A stretch of DNA of 64,000 nt from the NCBI RefSeq assembly GCF_000204055.1, contig NW_006768775.1, positions 1,519,532 through 1,583,531 of the forward strand. Direction: 5' to 3'. Both the position numbers and the translations under genes were made by a program. Numbering within the stretch: position 1 is the stretch's first letter; every line of letters starts with the position of its first letter. Positions 12,540 through 23,746 of this stretch are shown in pieces. The notes below the pieces were generated by a model. The model did no database searches and had not been told where the DNA came from. It saw only the letters and a list, made by a program, of their open reading frames with translations. This DNA is from Melampsora larici-populina 98AG31. Lineage: Eukaryota; Basidiomycota; Pucciniomycetes; Pucciniales; Melampsoraceae.

Positions 12540-15500
12540 GGGTTGCGATGATGGCTAGAATTTGTTGAGATGATGAAAGTATGGATTGGAATGAAGATGC
12601 AGAAAGCGAAGGGTTTGAACTTGGTTGGAGCCGCGGACTCAAGAGAGTTTTGATGACAGAAAGGACATCTCAGCCCACATCATTGTCGTGCTGCTTGAAT
12701 GGGACTTATGTTACGCTACCATTAAAGTTTTACACGACTGGACCAGAAAGCCTTTGTGTGTAACATGTCAGCCATTCATGTCCTTTTGTATCGAAATTCA
12801 AGACCACGTATTCTTTGTTCTCAAGCAATTCTTTTTCTCAAAGGTGACCAATTCTATCATTTTGCATATCTCACAGTAATAGTAGACCTTCTAAAGGACT
12901 TGTGCCTATGGAGGACGAGAGTTGCAAGCAAGGACCACGTCAAATTATGCCCTAAAATTATCATGTTGTGGGCGCGTGCTTGTGTGCGAGCTCGCCCGGG
13001 CGCGACAAAGCTTCATCGGAAGGGCGTGTTTGCCACTGTGGCGCGTCAGGCGCGCCCGTTTCCCAAAAACAAGCAGAATAAAAAGCAAGACAATCTTCTA
13101 CATACACCCGCAGAGGCCAGTATTAGAGTGCCAGCGGATATGTACAAGTTGCCAATAAAAAAACTCTAGTCTCTGAGTGCAAGGTATGTAGATTGCAAGA
13201 AATATCACCTTTGAAGAAAGTTGACTGCGACTCTATACGCACAAAAATCTTACAGTGACTTGCTTACATCTTTTGGACAAGGCTCTGTCAAGTGACAACA
13301 GATTGGAGCAAGGAAGATTGTTGGTTGAATATCTCAATATTACAATGAAGTACACTGCTCAACCCAAAGCATGAATAACTTGACAAAGCAACAGCCGAGA
13401 CAGGTCGAAGGGACTTTTGCCAAGGCCCTGTTGGTGTTGGAAATTTGGAAATTTGTGAAATTTGGCCACATTTTGCGCTACAACACAATGATGCTTGTAC
13501 TTTTTGAGGTAAAGATTGTGTTCCAACTTGAGTCTTTTAAGAGGAAATAAGCATTCAATGATTTGATTGTTCTTGAGCGTAATCCAAATCTTGGTTGACC
13601 TGATTTTTGGATTGAAGTTGACTGTCAATACATTCAACCATAGCCATGGATCTCATCTGTATCTCCTTGAGACTTGAGAATAGGGCTATGAACTGGCCCT
13701 GCAGAAATTGCAAAGGCACAATTTTTTGGTGTCCAAGGCCTAATTCTGACCCTTGAATTTTGGCCTGTTTTGGCCGTTACAGTGGAATATCTTGATGAAT
13801 ACTAGTGCTGTAAGCCTGGAAGCTGTCCCAAACAAAAGCCTTCATTCTCACACAAATTTTTATGTCTTGTACTATAGGTGTACAAAAAGCACTGTTTTGT
13901 GCCCAAAAACCTTGCCAAAAAAAGGTTGAAATTCATGTCAGGAACCTCTGTAGGCGTATTACAGGGTCTTTCAAAAGTGCATGCTTGGATATCAGAGGTA
14001 TTCAAAACTTGTATGTGGTGTCCCAAAAAGTCTCCAGAAGTTACATCCAGAAACTTCTGGATTTCAACTCCAATTTGGAGACTTTATGCACACCTGACAT
14101 ATCTATGCAACAGAGCCTTCTAAGGCCCTTTTTGGTAGCAATTAAATCTACTGTGGTATTTGCACAATCACAGCAAAATAATTTCAATGGTATTTTTACA
14201 AAATTCTTGTTGCCAATTAAATTTAATTGCCTCCAATTAACTCTGTTCATAGAAAGTTCACTTATCAAAAGTTGACCTCTTCCCATACCTCACGTCTTTA
14301 TACCTCCTCTCATCCACCTCAATTCTTTATCCTATACATACCTCCTGTCATCCAACTACATCATCTTGTCAGTAAAAACTGCAATGAATATTGGTGATTT
14401 ATCAATATCATCAATTCATGATCTAATTACTTTATCACTATCATCAACTCATCAAAATCATGACTTTGCTTATAGGATTGTTTTTTGATATCATTGCTTT
14501 TTGAATATCATAGCTCTATCAACACCATTGTTGACCAGTGTCATCATTTGATCAATTCCATCATTTCAATGAGATCATCATTCTCATTCATTACATGAGG
14601 TACAGAGCAACATGACAAGCTGATTGAGATATTTATATGTTGATAACATTAGCTGAAGTGAGATAACAAAATTTCATTCTATTTTATTGAGCCTGATTCA
14701 ATAATGAGAAAATGTAGTTAGAATGTGATCAAACAGTTTTGATTAATGATCAAGCAACTAGTTTGAATTGAGATCAATGAACCAAGTGTGTGAGTTTTGT
14801 TCAACATGATCAAAGGAGAATTGATGATGCAAAATTTAAAAGGTGGAAAATAATTGGAGTTTGGTTTTGAGTTACCAAACAATTTTTTGATTACCACCAC
14901 TTATTTTTTTACTCCAATGAATTATGAGTTTGAACTTTTACTATTGAATTTGGGTGTTTATGCATTACACTTTCACTGTAGTGTACAAAAATATGCTGCA
15001 ACCAAACAGAGCCTAAGTAGAGTCTTTGGAGTCCAGAGGTTTAGGGGTGCTCTCAAATATTACTAGAAGTGTCCGCAAGTGACATCCAGAAACATTTTAG
15101 AGAGTGCCCAGAAGTTTCTGGATGTCACTTATGAACACTTCTGGGACATGAAACAGGAGTTTTCAATACCCCTATTGGCAAGCTAGGTGAGAGATATTGT
15201 AATATAGTTTTGGTGATTTGTTGCTTCAAAGTCCATTTGATAGCAGGGCACAGATATGCAGGGGACTCCTATAGCTCTACCATCTAAGTTCTAACCCAAA
15301 CATCCTACAATAGGTTGATCATCATAAAGGCTTAAGCTCCCTAACCTTTCCACAGGCTTTATCTACCACTACACAAGCTTACCCTGTCAAGTAAGTATCA
15401 TCTTACATGTGGTGTGGGGGTGGTCTCAGGGTAATCAGCCCCAGACAAGCATAAGAACTGTGCTGAGGTTTGTTACCTGTGAGTATGAGAGCAGGCCTGG

Positions 15501-16001
15501 AAAGGGTGGACTTCTCAACACCCAGTTAATGGGTGGGTTTTTACTTAAATCAAAAAAAATAATCTTTCTGCAAGGAGAAGAAGAGAGGAAGACTACTGAA
15601 GGAAAACTAGTGTGTTGCTTCAAGATGAGGAGGTGGCTAGAGAAGAGAGTGAAAGATTTTTTTCACTTTCTCCCAAATTTGACAACACGTGAACCCTTAC
15701 CTACCATCAAGGACTTCCTTCTTGAGGGCTGCACCATTTGTGTGCATACCATTGTCGGGTGTATACCGCGAAGGGGATCACCCGACTGTATATTCCCGAG
15801 TGGCTCGAGGTAGCCAACCCGAGCCTGTACTATGTAGTACCGTGCGAAGCGAGGCATTGCCAATGATGCTCGTTTTGGTCAGTTATACGAGATCATCCCG
15901 ACAGAATAACGGCGTGCGTACTTCTGACATCCACGCGGAATTTTTCCAAGCTTCGCGCAGGATCCAGTTCTTTGGCGAATTGTTCAAGTCGACGGTTAAC
16001 A
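12540..16001. other. Repeat-rich intergenic region
   Basis: No supportable gene. It holds a GC-rich patch at about 12970-13070, a 29-bp-arm hairpin at 15065-15142 and a structured GC-rich patch at about 15750-15960. Related sequence fragments around 13980-14070 share the phrase CATCCAGAAAC with the hairpin arms, suggesting one dispersed repeat family. Confidence 0.5.
15065..15142. repeat. Hairpin repeat with 29-bp arms
   Basis: The arm at 15065-15093 (AGAAGTGTCCGCAAGTGACA...) is nearly the reverse complement of 15114-15142, with about three mismatches and a 20-nt loop. It looks like a miniature inverted-repeat element or its remnant. Confidence 0.6.
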
Positions 16002-16528
16002 GGGGTTGGGCAAAAAAGCGACCAACCGGTTTGCAAACCCAATTCAGTCGCAGTTCAAAAATTTTGGAATGCTTTCGACATTGCTCGAAAGCAATATGAA
16101 AGCCACTCAAAACTGACAAACATTTTTGTCTGTCTTTTTGTGTCGCAAAAAAATATACCGGTATGAAGTGTTTCTTCACAACTCCAAAGCTGTCGCCATT
16201 CAAAAGTCCTACAGGGCTAAGCCATTTGTGCCGCTACAAGCCACACAAATGCTCTGTTCACCTTTTACAGGTCTCTGGTCTCTTCTGTGAAAGGTGCAAC
16301 AGTCTACCCGAGTACCACCTGGTGTGGATTTTGCTGAGCAATCGGTGGGGGCTGGAGGAGGAAAACCAGAGCCAAAGACTGACTTTGGGACTCTTCGGGT
16401 CCCTGGCAGAGCGGCAGACCTCGGCAGACCTGTGAAACCTTCACACAATTGATTTCGGCCATCTTCGGCTCTTTTTGACTCACTTCTCAAGGGCGCAAAA
16501 CCGGTTGGTCGCTTTTTCGCCCAACCCC
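16002..16528. mobile_element. MITE with 30-bp terminal inverted repeats and 5-bp target duplication
   Basis: The left end reads GGGGTTGGGCAAAAAAGCGA and the right end is its reverse complement (near-perfect over about 33 bp, through CCAACCGGTTT). The flanks carry TAACA at 15997-16001 and 16529-16533, the expected duplication of the insertion site. There is no transposase inside (527 bp), so it is non-autonomous. A related right end sits at 49131-49164. The superfamily is not clear: a 3-bp AAC duplication with ends AGGGG...CCCCT is an alternative reading. Confidence 0.85.
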
Positions 16529-17279
16529 TAACATCGTTTGAAGAAATATAACCTATAGAGACATCTTGATTGAATTGAATCAATGATGACCCTTATCATT
16601 AGAAACGTTCGATCAGTGAAGAGCGGCTTATGTTTATGGGATTTGTGTATTCTAGGATTTCTAAAATCCTGGAACCAGAAGCATTTTGTCAGATTGAATC
16701 CTTCAATCTGTTTGATTCCTGTTGAAAGGAAGGTTAGAAAAAGGCATACAGTTGACTCGATTTTGATGACAATGAGCTTGTCAATGAAGAGGATAACAAA
16801 AACAGTGACTTCTGCGTTTCTTTATCCAATCGTTGGATCCTCATCGCGGTTGGTGTTCCATTAACAGAGTGGAATAAGTTTTGATGGAAGAGAAGACAAG
16901 CGACAAAAGAAAAGTATCCGAGTGCCTGGACAGTGACAGCCCAGGTTGAGTTGGGGAAATGTCAGTAAGGATCATAGACATGTTACCCCAAGGAAAGAAG
17001 TCCGACAAGCGATGGATAGGATCTCAATAATATTGAATAATCATATGGGAAGGATATTACAAAATTATTGCGAAGTAGTTGCGAAATAGCTCATCTTTCG
17101 TATTCCTCTACTGAATTCATACCAGCTACAAAATCCGTACAGAGCTTTTTTCGTAATCCACCTCAGTCTTATTATCCTTTTGTCGATTGAAAATTTTTCT
17201 CTTAAAATCATAAGAATCAAGAAGAACAATTTTTTTATTTTTTGAAAGTTATAAAAATTGTGTTAGAAGTACAAAGTTG
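16529..17279. other. Flank between MITE and retrotransposon
   Basis: No supportable gene. The 5' terminal sequence (A1 repeat) and promoter of the retrotransposon should lie here, but I found no copy of it downstream. Confidence 0.4.
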
Positions 17280-18870
17280 ATGGCCGAGAACTGGGTGAAT
17301 CAAAACAGAGATGTTACAGAAGGTTTACAGGCACTTCTTAAGGAGTACGACGAAGGTGGCGGAAGTGGAGCTTACGAGATGGCAACTCTCAGGGCGGCTT
17401 TCGCGAACTGGATACCATTCGATCACGAATTTTTCCACCGACACTTCTCAATGTTCGCGACTGAAGCAGTGGCGATGGATCTTAGAGCAAACAGATTCTG
17501 CTACCCGATTGGAGGAATACCACCAGACCCAAGTGTGCCAATCGGAGACACACCGCCATATATTCAACCAACGCAATTACTTCAGAACGTTCAGCATTTC
17601 GGAGAACGAAACAGGCAAGGAGGTCAAGAGGGAGAAGGTGAAGTCGAGAGAAGAGAAGGTGAAGGAGGAGGAGATCAGAGAGAGAGGAATGAAGAGAGAA
17701 GAGAAGATAGAAACAATGAGTCTAGAGAAGAAAATAGGAGGAGAAAGAGAGATAGAAGAAGTAGAGAAGATAATTCATCATCAGACGAATCACAATCAGG
17801 AACTCAAAAGAACAAAAATCATGTATGGTCTTTCATCAAAAACAAGAACAATGAAGATCAACCTTTACCTCAAGAAGCACTCGACATGAACAAACTCATT
17901 AAGGAGTACAGAGACAACAACTTGTTTGATGCGGTGTTTAACTTCGTTTGGTACTCGGGAAAATCTCACAACTTTCCAGATGCGTTGGTTCAAGATCTTC
18001 TTCAGTACAAGTTCATTGATCTGGAAAAAATCAACGCGGGACCAATTACCCCGAATTTCAGTTTGGCATCAAGATCGAAAGATTCAGACCCAGCAGCAAA
18101 AATCAAACCGAAGCCGTTTGTTGAAGCTACCGAATGGAGAGATGCGGTGTTTTACTTGGTGGAATCCCTCAGTCTGGCATTTGTGAGTCCATAACTCATA
18201 GAGCTCATACCGCTCAATATACCGCAGAAGTCTTGATATTGATTGTTTGATTTGGATGTAATATGTTGTACATACTACAGGGTTGTGCTGAAGAATCATT
18301 CAAGAAGTATGAAAAGCATCTTCGTATTATGGAAAGGACTTTCCGCGAAAGGGTTAGTCCATATATTTCCTATACCGCTCTACCTATAATACCATATATA
18401 CATGGAAAAGTTAAATACTGACAAAATGATACCATGATATAACATGACAGGGAAACTGGCGAGACGTTATACCGTACGACATTGCTTTACGTCAAGCGTT
18501 CGCCACACGTAGACATCTATCCTTTGCAGACTATGCAAGTGACGAACTCTCACATCTCAAACATCTGGCACTGGCAGATAAAGAGAAGTACAGAGGAAAT
18601 TCAACCTACGATAAGTCATACGCACACACTAGTCCACAAGTCCCTAGAGCATCTTCTTCTAGATTTAAATCCGACAAGAAACCAAAGATGGAGCACCCCT
18701 GGGCCGGTAAGGTCAAGGATACGAAAAACCTCCCAATATGTCAACAGTTATGTGGAGGGTGGAATCTTAACAAATGCCACAACGATAAATGCCCATCAGG
18801 ACGAATTCATAACATGTGCGACTTTATTAACTGCTACGAGTCTCATAAGCGCATCACTCATAAAAATTGA
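17280..18870 (+). CDS. Gag-like protein of the YR retrotransposon, three exons
   Basis: Exons 17280-18182, 18281-18352 and 18451-18870, about 464 residues. Both introns are 98 nt, GT..AG, and both junctions keep frame (…SLAF | GCAEESF… ; …TFRER | GNWRDV…). The middle of exon 1 (about residues 120-180) is an extreme Glu/Arg/Gly stretch that probably binds RNA or multimerises. Exon 3 ends in a Cys/His cluster (ICQQLCGG..NKCHNDKCPSG..NMCDFINC) like the zinc knuckle of DIRS-group Gag proteins. Without splicing translation stops just after exon 1, losing the Cys/His region. An upstream TTG in frame is not used; ATG at 17280 is the start. Confidence 0.8.
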
Positions 18871-20788
18871 GGATGAAAATTTAGCACTTAATTCTCAAGA
18901 GAGGGATTTTTATACGAAAGAATGGTTGTCAAAGGAATTAACAAACGATGATTTTGGCATAAGGAAGTTTAAAAGAGGGCTGGAATGGGACTGGACTGGA
19001 GCACTAGGTTATTCAAACGCAATAGATTCAAGTCTCACAGCTTTACCTTTAGATTCTCCACCCTCCATCAAAGATGATCCTTGTGCAAAATATGCATTAG
19101 ATCAATATTCTCATTTATTTTCATTAGAATGTCCAATAGACGTCAAGATGTTCGAATTCCTCCTATCAGATCACCCAAATCAACCGTTTGTGAAGTCGGT
19201 GGTAGCAGGTTTGAGAGAAGGATTTTGGCCAATGGCAGACATTCCATCTGGAAAAACGATAATGGTGAAGAATCACGGTATATGCAATGATCATCCAGAA
19301 TTGCTAATAGCAGCCAGAGACGCAGAAGTAGCAGAAAGAAGATACTCAGAAGGTTTCTATACTTTACTACCGGGAATGAAAGTTTCTCCTTTATTGTTAG
19401 TAGAAAAGAAAGGTTCATCAAAAATGAGGGTCTGTACAGATATGAGTTATGGATCTCCATCATTGAATGATTATATTATAAAGGATAGAATAAGAGTATC
19501 GTTCGATTCTTTAATTTCATTTGCACCATACATAGTGGAGATGAAGAGAAGAGGTATCAAACTTCTTTTATGGAAATCAGACGTCCAAAATGCATATCGT
19601 ATCTTAGCAATGGCTTTATTATGGCAGATACGTCAAATAGTCAAAATAGGAAACACCTTTCATATTGATAAATGTGCAAATTTCGGATCGGCAGCTTCGC
19701 CGAAATTATGGTGTTCATTCTTTTCACTGGTTTTGTGGATTGCAAGGACACGTATGGGGTTGACTCGGATTAATAATCTAATGGACGATACGTGGGGAGT
19801 ATGTCCAGCGAGTTCCATGGTTCCGTTTAAAGGACATCAAGTTCCTCTCGACCAAGCAAAACTACTCATGTTATTCGATCTTTTGAACATTCCATGGGAA
19901 TGGAAAAAACAAATATATGGAGAAGAACTTGAAATCATAGGTCATTTGGTCAAAGCGAATGAGATGATGTTTACTCTACCGGAGCTGAAGAAATCAGACT
20001 TAATATCAGCGTTGCGAAACTTCACGAAATCAAAATCCAGGACATTAAGAGAATGGCAATCGATGCTGGGATGGGCATCCTGGGGTTTGAATTCATTTCC
20101 AATGGGAAGATGGTCACTGCAGTCTTCATGGGACAAGATCAGCGGGAAAACTCACAAATCACTGATAGTACCGCACAACAAAACTATACAAAAAGACCTT
20201 AGATGGTTAGCAGATCAATTAGAGAAGTCAGATGGAAACTTATTCTTAGAATCATGTGTATGGCAGATAAAAGATGCGGATTTCATTTGCACCGCAGACG
20301 TGTGTAACCACGGAATAGGGGTGTGGCTTCCGAATTCAGCCGAGGGGTTTCATGCAGCTTTATCCCTTCCATCAAGGGACATATACTGGGCAGAACTAGC
20401 GGCAACAGGTCATGGTATCCTGATTGGGATAGAAAGAGGTGCTAAAAAGATCCTAATTTGCTCCGATTCGTCGAACGTCTGTGATCTGTTTCTTTCTCAC
20501 CGACCAGTAGATAAAGTAAGAGATATGTTTTCAGCGTTAATATCGAGGATATTACTAGCAAAGGTGGATGTGTGGGTGTGTCATTTACCCGGAAAGAAGA
20601 ACATCTACGCAGATGCGTTATCAAGGGGTCTAATCACGGAAGTTTATGAAGAGATGCCATGCGCGAGGGTAGAGGAGCTAGAAGCCTTTAAAGAATTGCC
20701 AGAAGGCGGATTTCCTACAGACCACAACAGAAATGTCGTTCCCCTCCCGAAAAGAACTTCTAGACGTGATAGCAAGATCAGATGCTGA
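18533..20788 (+). CDS. Reverse transcriptase-RNase H polyprotein of the YR retrotransposon
   Basis: The open frame runs from 18482; the first ATG is at 18533, inside Gag exon 3, in the +1 frame. Conserved parts: RT palm motif A as LLLWKSDVQNAYRI (Asp), motif C as LMDD at about 19778-19789 in place of YxDD, and a template-grip region between. RNase H follows with acidic residues in TADVCNHGIGVW, YWAELAA, CSDSSN and a terminal YADALSRG. All catalytic acids appear present. How Pol is expressed (frameshift from Gag or reinitiation) is unknown; the first about 110 codons overlap Gag and may not be translated. Confidence 0.88.
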   Translation: MQVTNSHISNIWHWQIKRSTEEIQPTISHTHTLVHKSLEHLLLDLNPTRNQRWSTPGPVRSRIRKTSQYVNSYVEGGILTNATTINAHQDEFITCATLLTATSLISASLIKIEDENLALNSQERDFYTKEWLSKELTNDDFGIRKFKRGLEWDWTGALGYSNAIDSSLTALPLDSPPSIKDDPCAKYALDQYSHLFSLECPIDVKMFEFLLSDHPNQPFVKSVVAGLREGFWPMADIPSGKTIMVKNHGICNDHPELLIAARDAEVAERRYSEGFYTLLPGMKVSPLLLVEKKGSSKMRVCTDMSYGSPSLNDYIIKDRIRVSFDSLISFAPYIVEMKRRGIKLLLWKSDVQNAYRILAMALLWQIRQIVKIGNTFHIDKCANFGSAASPKLWCSFFSLVLWIARTRMGLTRINNLMDDTWGVCPASSMVPFKGHQVPLDQAKLLMLFDLLNIPWEWKKQIYGEELEIIGHLVKANEMMFTLPELKKSDLISALRNFTKSKSRTLREWQSMLGWASWGLNSFPMGRWSLQSSWDKISGKTHKSLIVPHNKTIQKDLRWLADQLEKSDGNLFLESCVWQIKDADFICTADVCNHGIGVWLPNSAEGFHAALSLPSRDIYWAELAATGHGILIGIERGAKKILICSDSSNVCDLFLSHRPVDKVRDMFSALISRILLAKVDVWVCHLPGKKNIYADALSRGLITEVYEEMPCARVEELEAFKELPEGGFPTDHNRNVVPLPKRTSRRDSKIRC

Positions 20789-21764
20789 TAAAGCGTTAGC
20801 ATCGTCTACAAAATCGAAATACAGATCTGCTATAATTTCATTCCTAAATTTTTGCCGACAAGAAAATTATAATCCAATTCCGACCATTAATTGTTTATCT
20901 GCTTTCATCTCTTATTCCTGCAGAAGAATTAGCCACAGAACTGGCAAACCGATTTCTCCAAGAACAGTAGAAGCTTACTTATCAGGAATAGCTTCGGCAT
21001 TCTCCCCAATTTTTCCTCAAATCACATCCATAACTAATCATCAAGAAGTTAGAAAAGTACTCAAAGGCTGCAAGAAGCAATTTTCTTTACCGATAGCAAG
21101 AAAAGAACCATTATCTATCTCAGATCTCATTTTAGTCTCATCTACTTCAAACAAAGATTTCGATTCAATTTTATTCACCGCCATGCTAGTTGTAGGGTTT
21201 CATTCGTTACATCGTTTAGGAGAAATCACAATACCTGACAGTAAACAATTCCGAGATACTAGAAAGGTGATTTCTAGATTATCAGTGGAAGTATCGAATT
21301 GTGGTAACTTCATCAGATACATACTACCTTATCATAAAGGGGATCCATTTTTTCTAGGATCAACTGTAATCATCAATAAATGCGCAATTGAAGGAGCTTG
21401 TCCAGTGGAAGCGTTACTGAATTATCTAAAAATCAGAGACAGAGCCTTCATCGTTTCGCCATCACTATTCATTACCAGCACAGGAGCTTTACCAACGCGA
21501 TCATGGTTCTTAAACAGATTTCATACGTTTTTCGATAAGAATAAATCAGGACATTCGATGAGATCAGGAGGAGCTTCCGCGCTAGCACAAGCAGGATTAC
21601 CGTCAGATCACATACAAGATTTAGGAAGATGGTCGTCAGAAGCGTTCAAGATATATATCAGAGACCATCCGATTATGCGCCTACCATTGTCGAGGAAATT
21701 TCCTTTAACAGTAGATGGCCATCTGGGAGCAGGTGTGACGTTTGGAAATACCAGACGTCAATGA
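20733..21764 (+). CDS. Tyrosine recombinase of the YR retrotransposon
   Basis: 343 residues from ATG 20733, overlapping the Pol end by 56 bp in the +1 frame. It has the N-terminal SAM-like core-binding fold (about residues 20-115) and a phage-integrase-type catalytic domain. The catalytic set is complete: Arg161 in SLHRLGEI, Lys202 in LPYHKGD, His274-x-x-Arg277 in GHSMRSGG, Trp300 in LGRWSSEA and nucleophile Tyr308 in FKIYIRDH. It would cut and join the circular cDNA at a host target. Completeness suggests recent activity. Confidence 0.93.
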   Translation: MSFPSRKELLDVIARSDADKALASSTKSKYRSAIISFLNFCRQENYNPIPTINCLSAFISYSCRRISHRTGKPISPRTVEAYLSGIASAFSPIFPQITSITNHQEVRKVLKGCKKQFSLPIARKEPLSISDLILVSSTSNKDFDSILFTAMLVVGFHSLHRLGEITIPDSKQFRDTRKVISRLSVEVSNCGNFIRYILPYHKGDPFFLGSTVIINKCAIEGACPVEALLNYLKIRDRAFIVSPSLFITSTGALPTRSWFLNRFHTFFDKNKSGHSMRSGGASALAQAGLPSDHIQDLGRWSSEAFKIYIRDHPIMRLPLSRKFPLTVDGHLGAGVTFGNTRRQ

Positions 21765-23746
21765 TATAGTAAGTAATAATGATCGATTTCTAAATAAGAT
21801 AGTTGATAATAGATGTGGAGGACAGAGTCGTGGAAAAAACGAGCGTGTTTTAAAAGGCAGATTGTTCACACACTGACACGTTTGTTTGCCTCCATCACCA
21901 GTCTTTGTTTACCATCACCATTCTGCCAATAGGCGGGCGGCAAACAGGGGTTCTTTGTGTTTCAGTTTATAGACAAAGTAATACAAAGGACTTTGTTTGT
22001 GCGTGCCGTGTAAGGCACCACTCCGCGTACCACTAGCAGCCTCGAGCGAAAGCGTAGACGGCTAATCCATCAAAAGACTCATTTCTCAGAACTTCTACTA
22101 TCATCGCCTTAGGTTATGATAGTACTTCTATAGTTTCGTACTTGTATATTTGAGTTTGACTTTCATGGTGCTTAATAGATAGAGGATACTTATTTACAAA
22201 TCAGATATCAGAATGTGAATGATAATCTTCAACTTTGAACCTTAACTTTGGCCTGTTGTTTTGATTGGCTTTATTTTGCTTCAAGCTCATCGAATTGCGA
22301 GTAAGCATTCAATCTTGATACAATTCAGAGCAATCTGAGTAGTTTCTATTTTTCAACTTTGACGTTAAGCTTAAGCTTACATGATCGGTTGAACGTCCAT
22401 TCTTGCGTAACCTCATCAGTTACTTGTCATCGTCTGTGGAGATGAAGATGGATACATACCGAGATGGAGGATGGTGGTTGAATGAAGCGGATTAGACATC
22501 GAATCTTCATCGGTGCATCAACTCTATTAAACTAAAATCTTACCTTTCCTAATTATGTCATCGTACCACTCATTTCTAAACACCTCATCTTTCTCCATTT
22601 CCTCAAGGCTCAGTCCAATCATCCACCGTTACTGACTATTTTCCAAATCAATCATCACTCTTTATCTTTTGCTTCTCATTAATACATACTTTCATTGACT
22701 TTTCTAAAATCTCAGCATTTTATCCAGCAAGATAACTTATATCTTACTCAAGACTTATTCAAACTTCAAGGCCTCTCTCGAGACTCGACTTCATCATCTT
22801 CACTTTCACTTGCGCTATTTCTTCGGCTTTCGTTAAATTCATTAATTGATTGTATCCCCACTTCCATTTGATATCCCTAATAAGAAAACTTCCTGCACAT
22901 CCTTTTACTCTTCAAAACTCATATCTCGTCAAATCAAACATACTTTGGTGAATCTAAAGGGTCTATACATTGAGCATCATAGCATAAGCTTCAGCCATAG
23001 TACGATTTCTCTACAATCTATAGTACAACATCATCTTCATCGTACTCGTGATGCATCTGACTCATTTGAGATAAAATCTTAACTCTATAAAGGACCTAAG
23101 ATTCATTCTTATCATCAATCACTTTATCAACCAAATCGAAATTCAAAAAATCTAATCATACTCAATCTTGCTCACGGAGAACTCACAAGTCAAAAGGACT
23201 ATCAGTTCTCGATACAACAGCACCTTGCCAATCAAAAAACATTGTAATCAATACTAGCTACTCGTCATCTCTGATTCCTGAAACTCCATACACGATTCAA
23301 GAACATCGGAAATCGATTTGAAGCTTGCATAATTCCTCTTCTTTCTGATCAACATCAAAGAAAATCTCATATGTAAGTACCTTAAATCCTCGGGTTAGCA
23401 AAAAACTCATTCGTGCTAGAAACTTAATTTATCCATCATCCCGATTGTAGATTAACCCGAGGGGCAAGGAAGATTGATAAACGTTTTTTAGAGAAAACTT
23501 TGATCATCTTACACACGAAACTTGGTAAATCAATCCTTCAACTTTCTTTACAATCTATCACCTTGTATTTGATTGTTTTGATTGATGTTTCTTAAGCAAC
23601 TTGACTAAGCTGGAATCCGATTGTTTTGTTGCTGTTCTTCAGATTTTCGTCTCGATTCCAGTTGATATTTTTTTGATTGATACAAGCACTATCTTATTTC
23701 TTATAAATTCAAAATTCTAGATCAAATCAACCCAAAATTCGCATCA
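21765..23746. other. Retrotransposon 3' flank and upstream region of next gene
   Basis: Up to about 22140 the sequence is GC-richer and carries short repeats: two copies of a CATCACCA phrase near 21893-21930, and GTTTGCC facing GGCAAAC. It is a candidate for the element's 3' terminal repeats. From 22500 on it is T/C-rich with possible 5'-UTR splice donors (for example GTAAGTACC near 23375). No supportable coding gene. Confidence 0.4.

Larger units (their letters stand above)
17280..21764 (+). mobile_element. Tyrosine-recombinase retrotransposon (DIRS/Ngaro-like), coding core
   Basis: Three consecutive genes in one orientation make the element: a Gag-like protein, a reverse transcriptase with RNase H, and a tyrosine recombinase. 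In known YR retrotransposons the recombinase integrates a circular cDNA, so no DDE integrase or LTRs are expected, and none is seen. No methyltransferase (DAM-like) domain is found after RNase H, which favours a Ngaro-like rather than classical DIRS layout. The reading frames step +1 at each junction (Gag, Pol, YR). No stop or frameshift interrupts the conserved domains. The outer ends are not resolved; I could not find the split direct repeats, so the given span is the coding core only. The 3' part from 21765 to about 22140 is GC-richer and probably still element sequence. Confidence 0.9.
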
